Below, in pieces: positions 10,413 through 20,141 of a stretch of 64,000 nt of DNA. A program made the position numbers and the translations under genes. This DNA is from Agapetus fuscipes (taxonomy: Eukaryota; Arthropoda; Insecta; Trichoptera; Glossosomatidae). Below the pieces are notes generated by a model. The model saw only the letters and a program-made list of their open reading frames with translations. It searched no databases and was not told the DNA's origin. Location of the stretch: contig OX637334.1 of the NCBI GenBank assembly GCA_951799405.1, positions 5,146,001 through 5,210,000 of the forward strand. Reading direction: 5' to 3'. How positions within the stretch are numbered: position 1 is the stretch's first letter; each line of letters starts with the position of its first letter.

Positions 10413-10499
10413 TGATGATATTCATTTTGATGTTTTAAGTGATTAGGTACTGAACTTTGATCATAGTAAAACTAAATGATAGCCTAGAAATAAAGTCAT

Positions 10500-10748
10500 T
10501 CGGGGCTATTCTTAGACATTTAAGTCGTCGGTTTAGCCCACGCTTTGACAAACTAATGATGCTTGGCCTTAAAGTTTCATCACCACGGTCTTTCTTACCT
10601 ACCGAATAACGGTAATATTTGTATGAAAACTAATCAGCTGTTCGCTTGCGGCCATCTTGGATTGACAGGTCTTCATTCAAATGCATCATTAGCTGTTTGT
10701 CAAAGCGTGGGCTCAACGGGCGACTAAAATGTCTAAGAATAGCACCGT
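10500..10748. repeat. MITE-1 (palindromic, cggggctattcttagac family)
   Basis: Long terminal inverted repeats: cggggctattcttagacat through the tttgacaaactaatgatgc block, and its complement at the right end. Other copies are at 34140-34385 and 62117-62610. It is non-coding and can fold almost end to end. Confidence 0.8.
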
Positions 10749-10749
10749 T

Positions 10750-11075
10750 ACAGTTTGAAAAATTTATACTTTCTAAATTTCTGAAAAATCTAATATCCGT
10801 AACCGAAACTAGCGGATATCCAAAATAATTCCATGTCCGTATCCGAAATCGAAACAATTTTATTCCTATATCCGTATCCGCGTCCATATCCGAAATACCA
10901 TCCATAACATCCCTAATTCTACTCAATTCTGTACAAGATGTACCTATATTATAGGATGAGCCTTAGAATATCAAGGATTGCGTGTTGTTAGATTTAATAT
11001 ATTGTTAGACTGACCAAGATTACAGGGTATTGGACATTTCGGCTTCGTCTTATTTAAAATTAAATACGTGCGATA
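10750..11075. other. Short degenerate hexamer repeat, no gene
   Basis: 10795-10905 contains repeated tatccg/gtatccg-type units (tccgtatccg, atatccg). The rest is unassigned. Confidence 0.4.
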
Positions 11076-11076
11076 T

Positions 11077-11250
11077 CCGATCGATAGCTCAGCCGGTAGA
11101 GTGCTTGCATTCCATGCCGAGAGCTAGAGTTCGAATCCTACCGAGGGTGTCAGAAATGATTTCCCGTTTCGGTGTTGATTTCAAACCCAAAATAAAATAC
11201 CAAGATTTACTCAGCCATTACAAGAAATGCGTACCAACCTCTTTGGGAAC
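11077..11250 (+). repeat. SINE-B, 5' half
   Basis: tRNA-like head (cgatagctcagccggtag, gagttcgaatcctac) and the first part of the body. Confidence 0.75.
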
Positions 11251-11744
11251 TTATTCCTTTCCAGTAAAATTATTCAAGGATTTTTGTCTCAAAAAAAAAG
11301 TAAAATTCGTAACACTTTTGCCTAATATCTGTAACGTTTTTTTTTACCAAAAGTTTTCAATATATTATGTCGTTAAATAAATTGTTCTAGCATCTAATTT
11401 CAATTTTTCCTCACGTATATTTAATGCATAAACACGTTAACTACATTTTTCGAAGAAAAGTAGCTTATTTTGTATACCTAATGGACTGCAAAATTATTTA
11501 ATATACTTAGATGTACTGTAAAGTTAGTTAACTATATGTTAAAAAATGATCTATATATTGTATATAGCAGTCAAATAAAAAAAAATATAAGAGAAAGCTC
11601 AAAAGTTACGCTAGTTAACAATTTCTTGCTTTGGGGACTTAAAATGTCTTTTGCAGCTTAGATTACTGTTTAAGATAATTTTTTCACTAAACAAAAAGGT
11701 GCGTGCGTTAAAGTTCATCTTTTCTATGAATACCAAAAAGGAAG
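11251..11744. other. No gene recognised
   Basis: AT-rich, with no supported coding sequence. Confidence 0.4.
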
Positions 11745-11953
11745 AACACTCAATAATGCAAAGCCATATTGACATTTAAGGCTCATATCCAATACATGCA
11801 CACATGCAAGTATGCGTATGTACAAAATATACTAAACCTCACATGAAGATAAATTACTCCTGCAGCCTTGCCCTGAAACCAGAGTGCCGTTGTCAAAAGT
11901 GAACCAAGTTTTTACAATTTGGGAGGTCAGACTCATACCAACGTATTAGTCAA
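11745..11953 (-). repeat. SINE-A module, diverged
   Basis: Reverse copy with many substitutions, ending at accaacgtattagtcaag. Confidence 0.65.
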
Positions 11954-11954
11954 G

Positions 11955-12832
11955 TCTAATCTAATCTAATCTAAGTTGCAAAGATATTGTTATGTAAATA
12001 TAAATATTGAAATAAGTATGGGTAGTTATAGTTATAAGAGTCCTCATAGGTATAGGTAGGTAGGATCGATAATTGTATATAAGTGTAGAATTCTCTAGGC
12101 TAAGTAGGTACTTGTTATAATTATAGGAATTCTGTATTACATTTGTAGGTAGGATTTTGGTTGTATCTCTAGGTAGTACGTGAAGCGTCGAGAAGTAATA
12201 ATTACTCTGGAACCGTCTGGCGACTTTAGTTCTGGATCATACTGCTCTGAAGAGTATAAAGGTGCGAATGGCCTGCAGAGCGGGGCAGTATCGTAGCGAC
12301 TAACAAACACATCGCAGCCATCTGATCAGTGAACCGAAACCAATGGAATAATCGAGAAAGTAGTGTGAAAATAAATTTTGTAACAGTGTAAAATAAATAA
12401 CTATTGAAGAAGACCTGTGTATTTTTAATTTGAAGACAATTGAACCCTAATTTCGTAACAATATGTTACATTGGAGATTCACATTACATGCATTCTCACA
12501 ACCAGACACGTACAAGTTTGCGCTTGCACATGCCTCATGTGAAACTACAACATAAAAACCAAATCTCAAATGGACATACACCCTGCAACTCTTGCCGTCC
12601 TTCCCTGAGACAGGGGTGACATTGGCAAAGTGAACCATTTTTACAGCATGGGTGGTCAGCCGCATACCAACCTATAAGTCAAGGAACATACACGACAAAT
12701 TACATTTTATACATCATTAAGTAATTATATCTATGGACAACAAACAAAAAACAAATTCCAATTTAATAAACCCTAGCCGCCAACATTACAGATCAACCGT
12801 CATTTCTTTCTGTCCTTACATACTTCTTTCAA
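11955..12832 (-). mobile_element. LINE-A 3' end with SINE-A module, split by a solo LTR
   Basis: The module tail (tctaatctaatctaagttg, 11955-11987) resumes at 12461 after the solo LTR and runs to 12690. The LINE-A 3' UTR and the last codons of the ORF ([16 protein letters not shown], around 12780-12832) follow. It is 5'-truncated. Confidence 0.7.
11988..12460 (+). mobile_element. Solo LTR, 473 bp
   Basis: Begins TGTTATG and ends CGTAACA, with 4-bp target duplication ATAT on both sides (11984-11987, 12461-12464). It contains tgtatataag (TATA-like) and aataaat signals before gaagacctgtg, the same arrangement as the LTR at 5212-5533. The orientation is inferred from the TATA-before-polyA order. 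Confidence 0.75.
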
Positions 12833-13204
12833 GGAGCACTGAATAATGAAAACGCTATAAAGTCCAAGACAATATGAGTGTACAGATATATATTATTTAT
12901 GTATAGCTGATGTCGAAAGCACTCTTATCTAGGAGAGCGCTCCAAGTCCCTGAAGAGTCGTCAGGTCGGCAATCAGCGATGGAATCTGCTCCAGCATGAG
13001 GAGCTGCAGCACACAACATAATGGAGGTTCCCTCATCATCAAGATTAAAAACAAAACAAATGAAACAGCGACACGGCAATGCGCGCTTAAACTGATCCCT
13101 ACTAATACAACTTTAATTCAGGTAATGCCATGTCTTATTAAGTTACTGTAGGTAGGTCTGTTACTACGCTAGGGGTGGACAAAACTTGTTTTAAATTTAA
13201 GATG

Positions 13205-13452
13205 TCGCACGCTTAATCATAAAGAGCAATAACTCAAAAAATAAGAATGTTGGGAATCACGTTTGAAGTTCAGACAACCAGTACAACTTGTATGGGATGA
13301 AAAAGGCGACCGATGTTTTATCTCGATCATATTCGTCAAAATTGAACGGCTGTCGCATTCTGCCTATTCTTCTCGCATTGTTCTTGCGTTTTATTACAAA
13401 ATCTCGATTTTCCCAATTTTTGAGTTATTGCTCTTTATGATTAAGCGTGCGA
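13205..13452. repeat. MITE with ~38-bp inverted ends
   Basis: Left tcgcacgcttaatcataaag, continuing through agcaataactcaaaaa, is complemented by the right end at 13414-13452. There is no coding capacity and no clear target duplication. Confidence 0.7.
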
Positions 13453-13527
13453 TGTATTTTTTAGTTAAACAAAGATTTTAATAATGAGATTGTATAGACT
13501 TATAGAGTGAAGAGAATAACAATTCCT

Positions 13528-13622
13528 TCACTTATAGGTTGGTATGAGGCTCACCACACATACTTTTAAAATGGTTCACTTTGCCAATGCCACCCCTGTG
13601 TCAGGGAAGGTCGGCAAAAGTC
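13528..13622 (+). repeat. SINE-A module, 5' half
   Basis: Starts ttccttcacttatagg and stops after the ggtcggcaaaag block, just downstream of the last gustatory-receptor exon. Confidence 0.65.
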
Positions 13623-13674
13623 AATAAATAAATAAAAATAAACATTTTTTTTCTTGAGATTATTCATGTGTTTA

Positions 13675-13758
13675 TTATTGAGGTTTAGTTTCACTTTTTA
13701 TTGCAGAAATGTCGAATTGTATAATGATGACCAGGTAGGTCGTCATTGCAGCAAAAAT
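13675..13758 (-). CDS. Gustatory receptor exon 3 (C-terminus)
   Basis: The acceptor ttttcag precedes IFAAMTTYLVIIIQF. This 27-residue exon contains TM7 with the TY-x5-QF motif and ends at TAA (13675-13677). Confidence 0.88.
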   Translation of the reverse strand: MFAAMTTYLVIIIQFDISAIKSETKPQ

Positions 13759-16700
13759 CTGAAAAAGGAAACAGTGAATTAATAAAAATGCAGCCTTGGG
13801 AGAGTAAATGGGCCAAGAGAAAGATTGACCAGTTGAAGGGGTTGGATATAGAACTATATAATCCATAATCAAAGATTTATTGTCATTTTTAAGGCTTACA
13901 CTCAATGCACGCCCACAGGTAATACACGTGTAAGTTCATGCTTATTGTGTGCACTTACAAAAAAAAAACAAACTCCACATGAACATAAACTTTGCAACTT
14001 TTGTCGGTGTTACGACAGAGGGGACCAAGTGGGCTGTTCTTTCTAACGTAATCGGAATAGAATAACGTTGGTTTGATCCCCGCCTGGGTCATTTGACCAT
14101 AACTTTGACCCTGCTTCAACAGATGTAATTGGGTAATTATTAAAGAATAATTTGTTAAAATAAACAATATTGAATTATTAATTTATATAAATACCTATTT
14201 ATGGCCAGGCAGAATAGATTTGTGAATTGCATTCCTCTTCACAAATCTATTTTTTGAATTAAAAAAAAAAAAAAAACTCCTGCTGCCTTTCCCTGAAACC
14301 CGGGTTGCATTGGCAAAAGTGAACCAAGTTTTTACAGCATAGGACCTTATACCATGCTATATGTCAAGGAACCTAATTAATAACCTGAAATTAAGATAAT
14401 TAAGTAATTCATTAATTGATAAATATATATTTACGTATTATTAAATTAGTTAAAACCTGTTTCCAACTAGGCAAAAATCGGTTGACGAATTGTATTCCTC
14501 TTCATAAAACTAACAACAAAAAAAATCACTTAGTGAATAAGAGATAATACATTATAACTTCAGTAATATCTGTTTTTTGACGAACTTGAAATGCTTGAAT
14601 GAAATTAATCCCTTGAAGGTTTTCTTCTTGTCCACCCTCTTACACATCAACACTTTGTATGGAAACACTCATTACGGGGCGGCAGATAAGGAAGCAATTG
14701 TGCGAGAGAATTACTAACGGATTGGAGCGAGAACTGTGCCGGATAATTGTGCCGTTACTCACTGATTGCATCAAGGCAATGTCAAGGGGGAACAGGCCGC
14801 AGGCGGAGAAGTGGACCTGGCTGTGGAATATCTGCAGCGAGAACAGCAGGATCTAAGTTGCGAAAAATAAGAAAAATATATAATTGGGTTAATAGAAATT
14901 GTAACTAATTTACAGTACACTTGTAACTCCGTCGCCATTCCGATAGAGGTGGCCAGAGCCTCTGCAAAGTTGCTTCCATTTCTTCCTATCCTTGCATAAC
15001 TCTTTCAATTCATTCATACCCATCACCTTTTCACGCATTTTCTTCTTTTACGATCGCTTTGTATATCCCATTCTTTTCTGATCACTCCATAATTTTCTCG
15101 GTCGTCCCTTACCTCTCTTTCCATTCACACTACCTCTGTATATATAAATATAGTTAGGTTTAAGTTAGAATTAGTAGAATTGAGTTCTCTCTAAACGGTT
15201 CGTTAATATCCGATTTAAATTTAGTTTTGAAATTTGTTCAGTTTTAAAAATTAATATAATTGTCAAAATCTGTATATATACTTTGTCAGTCTATCATCAT
15301 TCATTCTTTCCACATGCCCAATTGCCCAAACCATCTCATCACATTCTTTTGTACCTTAACTTTCACATCTTTTTTCAAATTACATTCTTTCTTTGCCCAT
15401 TCATTCCTAACTCTATCCCTCAGAGTTTTTTCTGTCATGCTTCTCAAATGCTTCATTTCCACCGTACATACTTTACTCATTTCGCTATCATTACACGAAT
15501 TGTAATTAAGGAATATGAAATTGTAACTAACACAGGACAAACATCCGTCTCACAGAACAAACTCATACGGGAACTCATTTCTCCTGAGAGCTTCGCGATT
15601 GTACAATGAAACAGTTGGTGAATTGGACATTTTTTACCTGTCAACCAACACCTTCAAAAATTTGGCGCCGGCCAAACTTTGCCCTTAAATCTCGATCGAT
15701 GATCACCTACTGGTTGATATTTATTATGTATGTCTTCAAAATTAAAACTGAAATTAAATTAAATTTACTTTCATAATAATTTTATTTGCTATGCAATATA
15801 TCACTATTGTAAGTGTGTGAGTAGGTCTATTAATTGTAAATTTTATAAAATTTTGTAAAGTTTATTTAATATAAAGGTAAATGTGCACGTCTAATTTTTA
15901 TTTTTTATTTTATTTATTACTTTAATTATTGATAAGAGTGTAACTGTTGTATTATGTAGCTGTTTTATCATAGTATATCTTAATATCAACATGTAATTGG
16001 AGCAATACGCTATATTATTATCTTTTTCTTATACACATTACTATCGTATCCATTATTGTATTGTTCTGTTTGTTGAATAATAAAAAAAAAAAAAAAAAAA
16101 AAGGAAATACCAGACGGCCAGCGTACACCAGGCCGCCCACCCAAGAGATGGAAGAACAGCTGGTCTTCTGCATCACAGGAGGGAGTTCCGGAATAAACAG
16201 ACCTAATCTTATCTAATCTAAGTTGCAAAGATATGAAACATTGAGGATTCACATTATATGCATTCTCACAGGCAGACACTTTTTCAACGTTTGTTCGAAG
16301 TCGTATCTGACTCAATCAGGATACGAGTGTAATATCGACACTATCAGCACTATTTTAAAAGTGTTTATTCAATGTACCTACTTCTTTTGACTCTTTTGTG
16401 TTTACCCCGGCCAAGTGATATAATTTTTTTCTCATCTTGTTTATTCCATTGTATTTTTTTAAGCATTTTGTGTGTATTGTTTCACTATAACTTTAATTTG
16501 ATATTTTACTTACGTCCGTTTTATCCTTACTGTCGCTCCTCAAACTTCTCTCAAGTCTGTGAAGGATCTCAGCTGTTCTGTAACACTTATAAAAAGCACG
16601 CATTAGATTAGTATGAGACTGACTACCATCGCTGTAAAAAATGTTACACTTCTGGCAGGCAGCCAATGTTATATATTTTTAGGGGAAATTCAATATGGTT

Positions 16701-17951
16701 AAGGTTTAAGCTATGTAATTTAAGTACGCATGGGACATCTGAAAGCTGGATCTGGCAAGTGTTTTTAAGTGTGTTTTTAAAATGAGTCTATGAGAATCTG
16801 TTTCTTATTCGCAATTGTACTCAGTGCCATATATTCGACTATTCCGTATTCGTACAGACTAATGAAGCTGACCATTTATTGAATAATAAAAATTCTGAGC
16901 CCTTTCCAACCCTGATATGTTTAATTAAAAGTGGAAAGAGTTGCAACAAATATGTTTGCTGTTGTTTTATGAAGGGTATGTGCATAATCTTTGCAGCTCA
17001 GATTACAGATTCTAGCATCCTTACCTCTTTGTTTGCGGTGGAAGTCGCCAAGACAATAGCAAAAATCTGCAATATATCAATAATCACAGCGATTATTGCA
17101 GAAATTATTGCGCAGGCAGGTTTCTCAAAATATAAACTCGAGAAGCAATAGTAGAGCTTAAACGTCATGATGATGAAACACTGAGAAATGATCAGGAGCA
17201 AACCAAACGAGTACATGTCACCAACTTCCTTGCAAATGACACAAAGCTTGTCATGCAATCGAGTGATGACAGACAACTTGGAACTTTTATATCCAGCCTG
17301 TGTGACCCAAAACACATTGGATCCACTTTTAGAATTGGAATGAAAATCAATCAAATGCTCGTTCATCCACTTGAATCTGGCTGCCAAAGAGTAGATCAAA
17401 GTCAAGAATTCCATCTCCAGGATCAAGTGCACAACAAAAGAAATGCTGTGCACCAATTCGCCAAAGATTGAAAAGGAACAAGTGACTTTGATGTATACGT
17501 CTGTTATCAAATACAATGCACCGATTGTGATGGAAGAGTAGAATGACATTGTGATTTTCTTGAAAGAAAAGTTGTATGGAATGTCGATGGACATGATTTT
17601 AAACTCGTCGTCTATTTCTTGGATTCTTGAGAGGATAGTTGTGATGTCTGCCCTACGAAATGGAGTCATTCCAACCATGTTGATCATCATTGTTGCACCA
17701 ATTGCTAGTTTGACTTTTCCGATGGCGGAATCAAGCCAATTTGAAGATGGTTTTTTGATGTTGGCTTCGATTGAAAAGAAGAACATTGCGAGGTATGTGG
17801 ACATTATTACAGATATCCAAACAATTGATAGAAAAAACATGGATTTAGTTTGTTTTTTGAAGTGGATGTTTTTGCCCAAAGGGAGGAGGCCAAACATTTG
17901 ACATGATTTCAAGACGTGCTCGAAAATTGCAAATACATTTTTAGCTTTCAT
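13675..17951 (-). CDS. Insect gustatory receptor (7tm_7 family), three exons
   Basis: A seven-transmembrane, ligand-gated-channel-type chemoreceptor expected in the plasma membrane of taste neurons. The exons are 17025-17951, 14763-14852 and 13675-13758, all joined in phase 0 with GT-AG introns (donors gag|gtaagg and tca|gtgagt; acceptors cttag and tttcag). The product is 366 residues, within the usual range. The start is the ATG opening MKAKNVFAIFEHVLK, typical of Gr N-termini (..LKSCQMFGLLPLG). Hydrophobic segments fill exon 1. Exon 2 has FHSQVHFSACGLFPLD, and exon 3 carries the family signature TYLVIIIQF followed by a short tail. Introns hold LINE-B and SINE fragments. The frame is intact, so it is probably functional. 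The subfamily and ligand cannot be told from sequence alone. Confidence 0.88.
13880..14012 (-). repeat. SINE-A module fragment (in Gr intron 2)
   Basis: Diverged middle part with an added A-run (caaaaaaaaaa in place of the aaataaaatcc block). Confidence 0.55.
14272..14374 (-). repeat. SINE-A module fragment (in Gr intron 2)
   Basis: Diverged 5' half ending ccatgctatatgtcaagg. Confidence 0.55.
14763..14852 (-). CDS. Gustatory receptor exon 2
   Basis: A 30-residue exon, ILLFSLQIFH then SQVHFSACGLFPLDIALMQS, between acceptor cttag and donor gtgagt. The FSACGLF stretch before TM7 is a hallmark of insect Gr proteins. Confidence 0.88.
14905..15540 (-). mobile_element. LINE-B (RTE-like) C-terminal fragment, interrupted (in Gr intron 1)
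   Basis: The minus strand encodes VCTVEMKHLRSMTEKTLRD and VKVQKNVMRWFGQL, closely matching LINE-B at 36865-38128, and decayed tail codons down to ~14930. About 140 bp (15136-15275) of PLE-like sequence interrupts it; this contains ttctctctaaacggttcgt as at 54081-54105. Frameshifts make it non-functional. Confidence 0.7.
15136..15275 (+). repeat. Fragment of the hammerhead-bearing repeat (no ribozyme core)
   Basis: Shares ttaggtttaagttagaatt, ctctctaaacggttcgt and the ttagttttgaaatttgttc block with 53940-54265 but lacks the catalytic core segment. Inserted in LINE-B. Confidence 0.6.
15541..16080. other. No gene recognised (Gr intron 1)
   Basis: AT-rich intronic DNA with no assignable element. 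Confidence 0.4.
16081..16205 (+). mobile_element. A-tract and LINE C-terminal scrap
   Basis: A run of about 22 A is followed by a frame containing GRPPKRWKNSW, the GRPxxRW motif common to the C-terminal region of several insect LINE families. Too short to name. Confidence 0.4.
16207..16283 (-). repeat. SINE-A module fragment (3' end)
   Basis: tctaatctaagttgcaaag followed by attctcacaggcagacac. A weaker + strand scrap occurs at 16604-16660. Confidence 0.55.
17025..17951 (-). CDS. Gustatory receptor exon 1
   Basis: 309 codons from ATG at 17949-17951 to the donor gag|gtaagg. Encodes the N-terminus and roughly TM1-TM6; ends LATSTANKE, the usual last-but-two exon boundary in insect Gr genes. Confidence 0.88.
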
Positions 17952-18282
17952 TTTAGAAAACGTAAATTTTGAATGTCAGTGTTTTGGGAAAACAGTTGAA
18001 AATGATATTTTATTCTCTACTTTGTACTTTATATAAAATCTAATATTTGTATTGATCGACTATTTTAAGTGAATATTCCGAAAGAAAAGTAAATATTTAG
18101 ATTTTTATGTAGAAGAATAGGCCCTTGTATATAATTTGACGTAATGTATTGAAATCAAAGAAGTAGATACACTTGAGAATCTTGTTAAACTTTTTCGTAG
18201 CGTTAAAAAAACTATAAAAAACGTGTCTCTGGTGAGCGTTTCAATTTCGAGCATTTTTGGAGCAGTCCGGTCATTTTCTATG
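17952..18282. other. Region upstream of the Gr gene; no promoter motif called
   Basis: AT-rich 5' flank. No convincing core promoter could be recognised by eye. Confidence 0.35.
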
Positions 18283-18578
18283 CAGACCGGTCGATAACTC
18301 GGTTAGTAGTAAGCTTGCAGGCTAGGGTTCGATCCCGAAAAAGGTTGTCAGAATTTATTTCCAGTGTTTTCAAACCAAAAAGTTGTGGTACCGGCCAGGT
18401 CTACTCCGCCTTCAGAATAAATGAGATTAAGGAGCAGGGAAACCTCTGCTTCAAGTGATGTGGTTGGTGTAACGCCAAACCCCTAACACGAGAAAATAAA
18501 TAGGTTCCCCTTTCTATATACTATGCTATCGGGGATAACGCGGCAAGAAGTTACACTATATGTGTAGCTTAGCTGTGT
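18283..18578 (+). repeat. SINE-B
   Basis: Diverged full copy (ggtcgataactcggttag head to gtgtagcttagctgtgttg). A partial copy follows at 18579-18672 and another 3' fragment at 18905-18985. Confidence 0.7.
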
Positions 18579-19219
18579 TGCGTTGCCCCCTCGAGAGCAG
18601 GTAAGCCCCCCGCTTGTGAAGTAGTGTGTGTTAAGCCGTCCCCCTTAGCTGTTAAAATATATAGGTTCCGAAGGTACAGGTGTACACAGCTTTAAATGAA
18701 TTTAGATGACAGCTTTATGAGGGCGCTTTTACGGCTTCTGGTACTTTAAACTGCTTTAATCAATGTTCCTTATTTTCTATTTCTTCGACAAAATATTTGT
18801 ATAACTTTAGGAATTCAGCACACGTCACGTTGAACTATCAAAAATGACGTAGTAATAGAAGATGGCGGGGCTAGTTCCCATTTTCAAACACTTTCCAATC
18901 ATGCCGAATAGGTCTGTATGTGCTTCCTTCGGAGACAACGCGGCAAGAAGTTTCACTACATTCGCAGCTCAGTTGCGCAGTTGTGTTTGCGTCTGATACA
19001 ACTCTATGCTTGAGTTAAGACGAGACGTTTTATACTCGCGATAGATATTGAAGATGAAAAATTGATTGCGGAGAGTGCCCATGAAGTTGGATGTGAAGTC
19101 GATGGCAAGGCAAACATAGTAAGAATACATTGAAGAGTCTCTGAAGGATTTTCTGTTATTTTTCCATCACATTTATGCTATTGAAAGGCACTTCTGAATC
19201 TCAATACATCAATTGAATA

Positions 19220-19365
19220 GTTCATTCAAAGCGCGACTACGCTACACATATAGTGTATCTTCCTGCCGCATTCTCCCCGAAGGATTCACATGTGGCGAGT
19301 GAAACCTACTTATTTTTATAGATAAGGGGGCCGGCTTTTCTTCAACTGAATGGTTGACGTAATGA
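19220..19365 (-). repeat. SINE-B 3' half
   Basis: Reverse orientation: gcgactacgctacacatatag, then cattctccccgaaggattc, then ggccggct. Confidence 0.65.
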
Positions 19366-19981
19366 ACTACATTGCCTAAATTCCAGGCGTTTGTAATCGA
19401 GGATACAGTTACTGCACCCTATATTTTTCATAATTTTATTGTGCTAATCATAGGGAAAATTATGAATAAACTAGAAGATAGAAATACAACCCTTTTTCTC
19501 CTTTGGTCAAAAAATGAAACGTTGGAAAATAAGTATTCACACAAAACAAGTTGTAAACACAAAGTCTACGATTTATTTTACAACGTTCTACGCAATTTAA
19601 TTATTATTATTTAATCATATAATGTGTTGCGTACTGCCATCTATACAAGTACGTCTAAAGCTTTTTTCAATTTGTGCGCAAAGAGCGCATAGACAGTAAA
19701 TTTGACACACTTTTAAATAATATAAAATCTAAAATAAAACACTTATAAAAAGTTATAAAAACATTGATTTAGACACACAAAGTTGTATATTTTTAATGCC
19801 AGCATTACAAAATAAATAATGCTTTATATTTATAGGTCTTTTTAAAATATCCACTGACAGCTAAATACAGTTGCGTAGCTCTATTGCTGTTGTTGATAGT
19901 TTTGCCGACCGACGCCCGTCAATTTTGAAAACTTATTATTTGTGTTATTTGAGTAGAAAAATACCAAAAAAACTGTTAAAA
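19366..19981. other. Upstream region of NHLRC2
   Basis: AT-rich, with no identified element. The 5' UTR and promoter of NHLRC2 must lie here or further upstream, but no TATA or initiator could be assigned confidently. Confidence 0.4.
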
Positions 19982-20141
19982 ATGGAAGAATGCCCGTTGG
20001 ATTTCGCTACCCAGGCATCCGCAGAACTCTCCGAGGCCGTCAACAGTATTCCCGACGAAGATAACAAAGATAACCTCATTCTCGAACATATCAAGAAACT
20101 ATCCGTAGATTCTCTCCCTTCTGTTTTGGATCCCGAAGAAA
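19982..20141 (+). CDS. NHLRC2: NHLRC2 exon 1
   Basis: Starts at ATG of [16 protein letters not shown] and ends in phase 1 before gtaagt. It is acidic and poorly conserved, as in other NHLRC2 N-termini. The ATG is the first in frame after upstream stops. Confidence 0.8.

Noticed and set aside
12897..13079. GC-richer minus-strand frame resembling a possible extra exon
   Set aside because: No acceptor/donor pair, no Gr or other motif in any of the three frames; cannot be joined to the Gr gene in phase.
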